Made by a program: the position numbers and the translations under genes
In this document: positions 1-8,200 of the stretch, one piece after another
Position numbering within the stretch: the first letter of the stretch is position 1
How the letters are laid out: the number at the start of each line of letters is the position of its first letter
The notes under the pieces: model-generated
Databases searched by the model: none
What the model was told of the DNA's origin: nothing
What the model saw: the letters and a program-made list of their open reading frames with translations, nothing else
NCBI RefSeq assembly: GCF_015706575.1
Contig: NW_024037050.1
Location: 620,001 to 684,000, forward strand
Source: Patiria miniata
Lineage: Eukaryota > Echinodermata > Asteroidea > Valvatida > Asterinidae
DNA: 64,000 nt
Direction: 5' to 3'

Positions 1-498
1 ACTGGACTTCCTCCGCATTTAGAGCCACAGTGATGTACATGTACATGCTAAATAACATGAACAAATGTGTTTCCTGAATTTGAAATCCAGGCTGTATTTT
101 CAATTGATATTTGCTATTGAAGCTACATTGTACTTAACCGGTAAATAATCAGGAAAAGTTCAAGTCTGTACCTCTAGACGTGTAGTTATCCTGTAATTTC
201 CAGGTTGGAAGGACCTTTGACCTTTTAATTTTCCCTGGTTATTTAACTTGGTAAGTACCTTCCAAAGTGAATATTAAGTTTTAAAAAGTAGTCTAAATTT
301 CCAATTCAGGATACAAAATTTTTCCAGAAAGTTAGCATGCACTGCTGTCACTGGCTGTGTGGCTCTAAATATGGACAAAATCCAGTGTTTGAGACACATT
401 TGTTACGCCACATGTGTCTTAACATGCATGACAAAAATTGCTTTTTCGCAAACTATCTATTTTAGTGATTTATTTTAATAAATGTTTGCCATACTTAC
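1..498. other. RAB5IF intron, left edge of window
   Basis: This sequence lies downstream of RAB5IF exon 2 on the minus strand. I see no exon, repeat array or tRNA-like sequence here, apart from a short ACATGTACATG run near base 40. Confidence 0.5.
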
Positions 499-602
499 AA
501 AGCTATTCCTAAAAATCCTTTCAACGGTATGATGCCCCAGACTATCCCACAGAGTATAGCGACAATTTGCCTTGCCCAGTAGATCACATCTAGGAATTCA
601 TC
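499..602 (-). CDS. RAB5IF: RAB5IF coding exon 2 (first membrane segment)
   Basis: A CCGCAG acceptor (603-608) precedes GAT GAA TTC..., which reads DEFLDVIYWARQIVAILCGI and continues through PLKGFLGIA. The donor is GTAAGT at 498. The exon is 104 nt and ends in phase 2. The DEFLDVIYW motif is diagnostic for the family. Confidence 0.9.
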
Positions 603-3600
603 CTGCGGACAGTAAAAAAAAAAAAAAATGCATACATCAATAAACTTCAAGATGACACTGAAATAAATAAATGGTGTAATTTTTTCATGTCTCTGATTCT
701 GGGAGACATTGTAAAATTTGTATAATTCGATGTCCTTAAAGAGAAACGCTGTCTTCCACTCGCCGTGTTTTGAATGAAACACAAATGACAAGAAGAAGCG
801 CAATTGCCAAATTAAAAGGGAAAATGTTATTTTCAATGTAAATCATTTGTCATTTATCTTTTAGTATTCCTCACATTTTACTGACTTTTTTTTTGGTACT
901 AATACTACAGTAAACTGCAGCTTCGAACTTGACTTTGGTTGGTCATAAGACCGACCAGCCAAATATTGAAAACAGGACTTCTATAGCGCCCTGCAGTTAC
1001 TGGGTCTAGCATTTGTGTGGGTCACTCTTGATACTCTCTCGAGTAGGAAAATATTGTGTGCGTATTGCACTTGGGTCACATCACTCGAACGGTTAATGTT
1101 GTTACAAACCATGCAATATCTTGAAATTGCATGATTGTGCCTGGAGTATTACCCATAGGCCTTCACCTGCTCCGAGTATACGTTGTACCCTTACCATATT
1201 TGCACGTGGAAATATACTTTTTTTTAATCAAACAAAACAGCCTGTATTTTTGCATCTACACATATTTTATTAAAAGACCTGGGCCCAATTTCATGGTGCT
1301 ACTTAACAGTTAGCAAAAAAGTAAACAGTTAACAGAAAATTGTGCTAACCTTTATTTGCTTAAAGCTACACGGCCACTATTAAAATTCATGGTCATGATG
1401 GTGTGGATGTACTAATATCTTACGTCACTATACAAGTAATTTAACTAAGCAACTTAAACTCTGCCTTTTGCTGTGCTTACTAAATATATGGTGTCCGCAG
1501 AGTTGAAACAAGTCACTGCATTTTGTGACTTGAGTCGAGTCATTTTCAAGGAAGTGACGAGTCCAGTCGAGTCATAAGGTCTAGAAGATTGAGTCAATCG
1601 AGTCACAGTGTGTGGTCAAGTCGAGACGAATCAAGTCGAATCAAATTTATGGTTGAGTCAATTCGAGTCACTGATATTTGAACACCATCTAACAAATTAC
1701 AGAATGGAAGAAGGAACACAACGCACCAGTTTATTATGAATATCCAAAGATTTTGCATGGTACCCAATAGACAAGTTCTGCTGGATGTTTCTATCAAAGA
1801 TCTACGCAACAGTTCACAAGAAGTGAAATTTCTGTTCTTTATGCTGACAACGTCAAAACCAAATTGCAAACATACAAAGCTGTTTAGAACTGATTATACA
1901 GAAATATATCTAATTAATTTTTGAAAGCAGGACAACTGCAGCCGATTTCACAAAACCTTTATACGCAATGGCGCAACTCCGCTTGCGCCACATTTTATTG
2001 CGTAAGTTGCGCAACATTTCATGCTGCGCAATATTTCACTTATGACACATTTCATGAAAGTCGGATAGTGTGTAAGTCCGCAACCTGCGCAACAAATTAT
2101 GGCGTTACTTGCGCAATCATTTTAGATGGCGTAAGTTTTTATATATTTTACCAGCAAATTGGGATTGTCGTGGAGCTCGTTATTACACAACTTATCAAAA
2201 TTGATACAAGACACTCACAACTTCATGTTTAAAGTAAATTTTTACTATTTTACTCGTAACATAATTTTTAGAGTTGCCGAACGATCCCGACAAAAATCGG
2301 ACAAAACAATTTTCAAAATGGCGGGCTGAAGTGATCCAGTGATTCGCGAAAGAACAAATTCACACACAAACAGCCGTCGTAACTGTTGTTTTTTATCCTC
2401 GTCCAAGATGTTTCCAATTATTTAAAACGTTGCGCATCTACGCCAAGTTTCGTGAAATCGATCGTCAGTATACTGCGCAGCTGCGCAACAAATTTGTTGC
2501 ATAAGTCTTATGCATGGCGCAAGCTACGCACTTTTTCTTGAAATCAGCTGCTGGAGTTCCATCAAGGGTTTAAGAAATGGCCCCAAGCCAATGACGTAAC
2601 CAAGAATTTCAATTGGGATACGCCTTTAAACTAAGTTTGAAGTCTGGTTCTGGGGAAGTGGTTTGTGAGCTACATTATAAAGGGCGTGTTCAAACTCGAG
2701 TCGGAAATTTAACGTGATAATTCACTATCGATCGCGAGGGGAGCTCTCGGAATTGAACGGGAAATTTCACTTTTCATCCGACTCATAAGCAAACTTTAGT
2801 ATCTCAATTTTAATCATCGATCTCTCCTTGTACCTCAGGAGGCGTATCTAGTAATTTGGAGGCCGTTTTGAGGTAAATCTGATGTTTTTGTTGGCCAATG
2901 TTGGGGTTTTTTTTGGTCAACGGCAGTCGGCAGAATAGAGTCGCATGACGTTTTCTCATGGTTTCTAGAGAATCGCCACCAAAATCATTGAAAAATTTCA
3001 AATTTTAGTCTTTATTGTTCTGTTTGAAGTCGATTATTAGCTTCATGAATGTCTGCTGCATCGTATATGAGGTATGAATTATGGAATCTGGGTCGGGATA
3101 ACATAGATGGTCCGTTTTTGTAATGCACCGGGGATACACAGTCCGGGATCTCGGGATTCTTACAACCCGGTGATTGTAACATATACATGTAGCTCTAATG
3201 CGATAGGCATTAGAGCTGGAGTTACTCAAGCTAGATAAAGGGCAGGGCTTTGAATTTTTGAGGGTAAAGACGATGACAACGACAAAATGCAATACGAAAA
3301 TAAAAATTGCGACACCGCATGATGTACTGTGACGTGAGCGTGCAAGGCGTGCTGAATCACACGGCACCAAATGTAAACGGCGTAGGAAAATCGTAATTTC
3401 TACCCCAAGAGTGCAAGAAACTGTTCAAAAATTACAAAATAGGTGGAATTGCTTATTGAGACTGAGTCTGAGAGAAGTGGGAGTAATTGCAGAATACCCC
3501 GCCACTCAGAAATACACCCCTAAAATCAGTGGCTACGAGGTTGAAATCACTGCAAAAGAAACAATTGAAGTCCATTGCCAGCTACGCGGATACTGAGTGG

Positions 3601-4709
3601 GGGTCCATTATTTGAGAACGAAGCAACACAAAATGAATGGGAGTTGCTGAAAAAATTTCTAAGTCCAAACCAACCACCCTGTTGGCGGCTACGATGCTAC
3701 GGAGTGGGAGTCCCCTTGAATATGCTTGAGAACGAAGCAACACAAAATGAATGGGAGTTGCTGAAAAAATTTCTAAGTCCAAACCAACCACCCTGTTGGC
3801 GGCTACGATGCTACGGAGTGGGAGTCCCCTTGAATATGCTTGAGAACGAAGCAACACAAAATGAATGGGAGTTGCTGAAAAAATTCTAAGTCCAAACCAA
3901 CCACCCTGTTGGCGGCTACGAGGCTACGGAGTGGGAGTCCCCTTGAATATGCTTGAGAACGAAGCAACACAAAATGAATTGGAGTTGCTGAAAAAATTCT
4001 AAGTCCAAACCAACCACCCTGTTGGCGGCTACGAGGCTACGGAGTGGGAGTCCCCTTGAATATGCTTGAGAACGAAGCAACACAAAATGGGAGTTGCTGA
4101 AAAAATTCTAAGTCCAAACCAACTACCCTGTTGGCGGCTACGCGGTCACGAAGTGGGAGTGCAATGGAGCATGACGCATAGACATACAAGTAGCGCTGAG
4201 AATGTTTATTGAGGTCAATCAGGCATGACGCATAGACATACAAGTAGCGCTGAGAATGTTTATTGAGGTCAATCAGCCGTGACCTCGTAGCCGGCTACGA
4301 GGTGGATAGATCGAGTGGCGGGGTATTCTGCAATTGTGCCGAGAAGTGTGCTTTAAGTTAATTGAAAATGTCATTTTTGGGTAGGCCTAATAAATAACAC
4401 TCACGCTCTTATTTGATCGGAACAAAACTGGGGCCCTACACTACACAATAAAATAGCCCTTTTTTTTAGCAGAAAACTGTGTGCTTTAGCTCATAGGTTT
4501 ACTTTTACTTTTAGTTTTAGTGCTCCATGAAATTGGGCCCTGTCCTCGGTGAGGGCGCTCTAACCCGTGCTAAAGACCAAAACAAAAGAAAAAGAAAAGA
4601 ATACTTTTTCTTGCCACTTTGAGCCTGATGCAAACACCCGTTTCCAAACTGAGGGTAAATTCTGCTTCATGTCTTCCTGTTCCCCTTTCCTCCTTCTTGT
4701 TGCGGCCAT
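499..4709 (-). CDS. RAB5IF: RAB5IF (C20orf24/OPTI) orthologue, 5' coding part
   Basis: Two minus-strand exons (4709-4605 and 602-499) join in frame. They give a basic N-terminus (MAATRRRKGEQEDMKQ...), then W-K-R-V...W-Q-E-K, and then DEFLDVIYWARQ followed by a hydrophobic stretch ending PLKGFLGIA. Human RAB5IF has the same order: ...WSKVL...WEDK, DEFLDVIYWFRQ, then PLRGFLGIA. The family is a small (~130 aa) multipass ER membrane protein. It is also called OPTI, the obligate partner of the TMCO1 insertase in the multipass translocon, and was earlier named a Rab5-interacting factor. The hydrophobic stretch in exon 2 is the first membrane segment. The remaining C-terminal ~60 residues should lie left of base 499; nothing like them is visible in 1-498. 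The gene starts 412 bp from the oppositely oriented UBE2C start codon. Identity is confident although only 69 residues are seen. Confidence 0.88.
1505..1672. repeat. degenerate GAGTC/GACTC repeat
   Basis: The motif GAGTC, often as GTCGAGTC, recurs about a dozen times with short spacers. A related run occurs at 15326-15412 inside the last UBE2C intron. Either could be a decayed simple repeat or part of an interspersed element. Confidence 0.55.
1935..2552. mobile_element. inverted-repeat element with GCGCAA motifs
   Basis: The left end reads CTGCAGCCGATTTCACAAAA. The right end, reverse-complemented, reads CAGCAGCTGATTTCAAG, an imperfect ~20-bp inverted repeat. The interior carries roughly ten copies of GCGCAA or TTGCGC in both orientations, clustered near the ends like transposase-binding subterminal repeats. 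There is no coding capacity. Superfamily not assigned and no clear target duplication seen. Confidence 0.55.
3600..4175. repeat. 113-114-bp tandem array, about five units
   Basis: The word GAACGAAGCAACACAAAATG starts at 3616, 3730, 3844, 3957 and 4070 (spacings 114, 114, 113, 113). Units differ by only a few bases. Array-wide open frames on both strands are by-products of the repetition, not genes. Confidence 0.9.
4169..4276. repeat. 54-bp tandem duplication
   Basis: GCATGACGCATAGACATACA begins at 4169 and again at 4223, and the 54-bp unit is repeated almost exactly. It directly follows the 113-bp array. Confidence 0.9.
4605..4709 (-). CDS. RAB5IF: RAB5IF coding exon 1
   Basis: This exon holds 35 codons, from ATG at 4709 to ...SKWQEK, followed by a GTATTC donor at 4604. 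It ends in phase 0, matching the human exon boundary after WEDK. The reading frame stays open upstream to 4781. The start at 4709 is preferred because it gives the usual short basic N-terminus. Confidence 0.85.
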
Positions 4710-4867
4710 GTTATTAGAAAATACAAGTAATTTCAGAGGGTAAACATCAGCGTTATATTTGTGACTTGCAACGTGCCGCAAATTTTCGACAACCTCGTCA
4801 CCACGTGCAAGTATTTCGGTAACAACGTTGTCTAAAACCTGAGAAAGAGGACAACATGGGCGCAGCC

Positions 4868-5060
4868 ATTTTTATTCCTCAAAGTTCATTCAACTTTCGT
4901 TTTAGGGCGGAGCGAAAATAAAGCTTACTTTTGATTGGTTGTTATTTTACATTCTCTCGTCTGATTGGATACTATAGATACGGCGCCATTTTTAAATGGT
5001 AAACATGTCCTAATTACATGCCTTACTAAGTTACCGTACCGCCGTTTACATCTGCACGCA
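4868..5060. promoter_or_regulatory. probable bidirectional RAB5IF-UBE2C promoter
   Basis: Between the divergent start codons (4709 minus, 5122 plus) are two inverted CCAAT boxes, GATTGG with cores at 4934-4938 and 4964-4968. They are exactly 30 bp apart, the spacing typical of paired NF-Y sites. A GGCGC at 4982-4986 is followed after four bases by TTTAAA at 4991-4996. This resembles the CDE/CHR arrangement bound by MuvB/DREAM complexes at mitotic genes, though the usual CHR hexamer is TTTGAA. UBE2C is a known NF-Y and CHR target in mammals. The sites are seen; the function is inferred. Confidence 0.55.
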
Positions 5061-5121
5061 CCTCATTTTTGGGCGTCGTATTAATCTATATTTATTGAAT
5101 TATTTCAGCAAAGTTACAACC

Positions 5122-5237
5122 ATGGCGTCACAGAATATAGATCCGATGTCGGCTGCAGCAAATAGTGCGGGCAACAGACGAAAAGAATCAACCAAACAAG
5201 TGACAGAAAGGGTGGATAGACACAAAGTGACAAACAG
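5122..5237 (+). CDS. UBE2C: UBE2C exon 1 (N-terminal extension)
   Basis: The start ACCATGG has a good Kozak context and gives [20 protein letters not shown]... The donor is CAG/GTTTGT at 5238 and the exon ends in phase 2. An in-frame upstream reading (5095) lacks family support. A TTATTTCAG just upstream (5099-5107) looks like an acceptor, so a 5'UTR intron is possible. Confidence 0.9.
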
Positions 5238-8200
5238 GTTTGTTTTTTTGAGCATGTTGAGGACTAGCCACACTAGTGTGGCCGCGGTATGCTGCGCTGA
5301 ACCTCTGCATACCACGGCCACACTAGTGGGGCTAGTTGAGGACTAGCCCCACTAGTGTGGCCGTCGGTATGCTGCGCTGCAGAGGTTCAGCGCAGCATAC
5401 CGACGGCCACACTAGTGGGGCTAACCGACGGCTAGCCCCATAAATGTGGCCTATTTACTGGACTGCCTCCGTAAACATAGGCCACACATCCACATGTACA
5501 CAAATCGTGTCGACGGAGCCAAATTTTGATTTTCACATTTAGGCTTAGTTTGTAGGATTTTTTTGCTTTAGAAGCATACTCACCCTCTTTATAGGCTAAT
5601 CAGAAAGTGCTGCCTTTTTCAGATGTCTAATTTTTGTGAAATTTCATGTTGAAATTTTGATACGCAAACGTGTAAAAATGAATCTGGAAATTTCACGAAA
5701 AATATACATCTGAAAAAGGCAGCACTTTCTGATTAGCCTATAAAGAGGGTGAGTATGCTTCTAAAGCAAAAAAAACCTACAAACTAATCCTAAATGTGAA
5801 AATCAAAATGTGGCTCCGTCGACACGATTTTTGTACATGTGGATGTGTGGCCTATGTTTACGGAGGCAGTCCAGTAAACTGGCCACATTATGGGGCTAAC
5901 CGACGGCCACACAAGTGGGGCTAGTTGAGGACGTGTTTATAGCTCCATGATATGATCGATCGTGGTGGTCATGGTGGCTTTTTTGTGCTAAATTATAATA
6001 ACAGAATAATACTTAATAGTGACGGTGCCGCCGTTGTCTTATTAATTTTTTTAAGGCAGTGTATATTTTGCCGGAGACGGCAAACCTTTAGTAAACGTTA
6101 GTTTGCCGGATATGCACTGAACATGCGCAGTTACTGTTTTTTTGTACCGGTGAAAAGTTTTAGTCTGGCTCCATGCCAAAATTATCGTTGTTACCTCGTA
6201 TTCACAAGATGGGATTCAGACCATTTTATAATTTCGGACTTTATTTCCCTTTTTAAAAAAATCCTCCAGAGCCACAAATCTGAAAAAGAAAATGTAATAG
6301 GGGGCCTACTCTGCAAAAAATGTTTCAGACATGTTAAAATAATAAAAGAAGAATATTCTTATTTATTTGGGGATGAGAAAAAAAAACTTAAAAATGTGGT
6401 GCGGTCGGAATCGAACCCGAGTCATCCCGCTTACTAGAGCCTTTGCTTAACCACTCACCAAACGTGCTACACAACTTTTGGTGGGAATTTAATACATCTT
6501 ATAATTCAGCCCTATTTTAAAGAGCACAGCGCCCTCTGTTGATATGGATTGCCGCCGGCAAACCTTTAGTAATCGTTAGTTTGCCGTCATTACCTCCGGC
6601 AAAATATCCACTATCTTTTTTTAACACTTAAAGAAAAAGACTTTAATTAGCCTACTAATAATAGACCCGTGAACGTGGCTTGTATATAACGCCACGTTCA
6701 CGGGTCTAACTACTCCTAGAACTATGAGGCTCCACGTAGTGGAGACTAACTAGCTGGAGTTACCCAGCCCTGAGTTTTATCATTGGGTTGTCATTTAGGG
6801 CTGGAGCTAGTTTTTCTCGTAGCCGATAGTATAGGCAAACATTTTTGGAAAATGTTTAATTTTGTCCCCATTACACACTAATTGCAACTGCAACTCACTC
6901 CAAACTTGCCTGGAATAACCATTACACAGGTCCTTGAAGTAAAAAACGATCCACGATGAAGATTCAGCCTACAATTGCAGTGAAAACAGGAGGAATAACC
7001 GCTAACCTGACAACCTTGCAGGCATGGCCAGGACCGCAATTGGTTTGTGCACAAAAAAAAATTGTGTACAATGAATGGCGGTCGATTACCATGCACGTAC
7101 AGCTCGCTGGTACTAGGCATTTTTGCGGTCGGTGCATGACGTGACGCGGAAGCGTAATACCCGATGACTGTTTCATGCATTAATAAGAGGTTCACTCGCA
7201 TCACAGTGCGGTACTACGGAAGCTTGAATTGCCTTCTGCGATACCGCGTTACCGCGATAATTTATCACAGAAATCCGGAAATCAAAGATAAATCCTTCCG
7301 TGATACCGCGTTACTGCGATAATTTATCACAGAAATCCAGAAATCAAAGATAAATCATTCAACGGTACCGCGTTACTGCGATAATTTATCACAGAAATCC
7401 AGAAATCAGAGATAATTCCTTCCGCGATACCGCGTTACCGTGATAATTTATCACAGAAATACAGAAATCAGAGATACCTTTTCCTCGATACCGCGTTACT
7501 GTGATAATTTATCACAGAAATCCGGAATTCAAAGATACGTATTCCTCGATACCACGTTACTGCGATAATTTATCACAGAAATCCAGAAATCAAAGATAAA
7601 TCATTCAATGATACCGCGTTACTGCGATAATTTATCACAGAAATCCGGAATTCAAAGATAATTCCTTCCGCGATACCGCGTTACTGTGATAATGTAACGC
7701 GGTATCGCTGAATGATTTATCTCTGAATTCCGAATTTCTGTGATAAATTGTCACGGTAAGGCCAAAAAAAATAATAAGTCGGTCTCTGGTCAGCGCGCGC
7801 GTCGATTTTAATCATGCGCGTCGATCTTTTTTTTTCCAAAATGTTCCGCGGTAGCTCCAACAGCGCCCTCTATTTCCGCACCTCCTCAATTTTTTTTTCA
7901 CCAAAGAGCACCAGGGAATGGGAAATTGCACCAAGGCAAATGATCGAAAGCATTAAGGCAAATTATGTAGGACACTAATGTACATGAGGACACCAAAAAA
8001 GCAAAATAGTACCCACCTTGTCTGTACAATCCAAGCTTGAAGAAAAGGAAAAAAAAGCCGCGTGGCCGCGTCAATTCCGGAACTTTGGTCTGACCAGAGA
8101 CCAAATATTTTTTTTTTTTTGGCCTAACGCGGTATCGTTGAATGATTTATCTTTGAATTCTGGATTTCTGTGATAAATTATCACAGTAACGCGGTATCGA

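Larger units (their letters stand above)
3488..4337. mobile_element. inverted-repeat element with internal tandem repeats
   Basis: The left end contains ATTGCAGAATACCCCGCCAC (from about 3489) and its reverse complement lies at about 4315-4336. Subterminal copies of GGCTACGAGGT also occur at both ends. The interior is mostly a tandem array (see the next entry). No transposase is present and no exact target duplication was found. Confidence 0.7.
603..4604. other. RAB5IF intron 1, repeat-bearing
   Basis: This 4-kb intron holds a GAGTC-rich degenerate repeat (1505-1672), an inverted-repeat element (1935-2552), an inverted-repeat element filled with 113-bp tandem repeats (3488-4337) and a ~120-bp element with GGGGCCC ends (4427-4545). 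The stretches 604-1500 and 2553-3487 show nothing I can name, apart from a fragment near 1268-1330 resembling the GGGCCCAATTTCAT ends of the elements at 4427 and 28912. Confidence 0.6.

Noticed and set aside
3575-3889. Open frames on both strands over the 113-bp array
   Set aside because: They exist only because a 114-bp unit (a multiple of three) is repeated without stops; no protein family is recognisable.
7239-7692. Regular 62-bp spacing resembling a CRISPR array
   Set aside because: Whole units are conserved with no unique spacers, it lies inside a eukaryotic transposon, and the organism is a metazoan.
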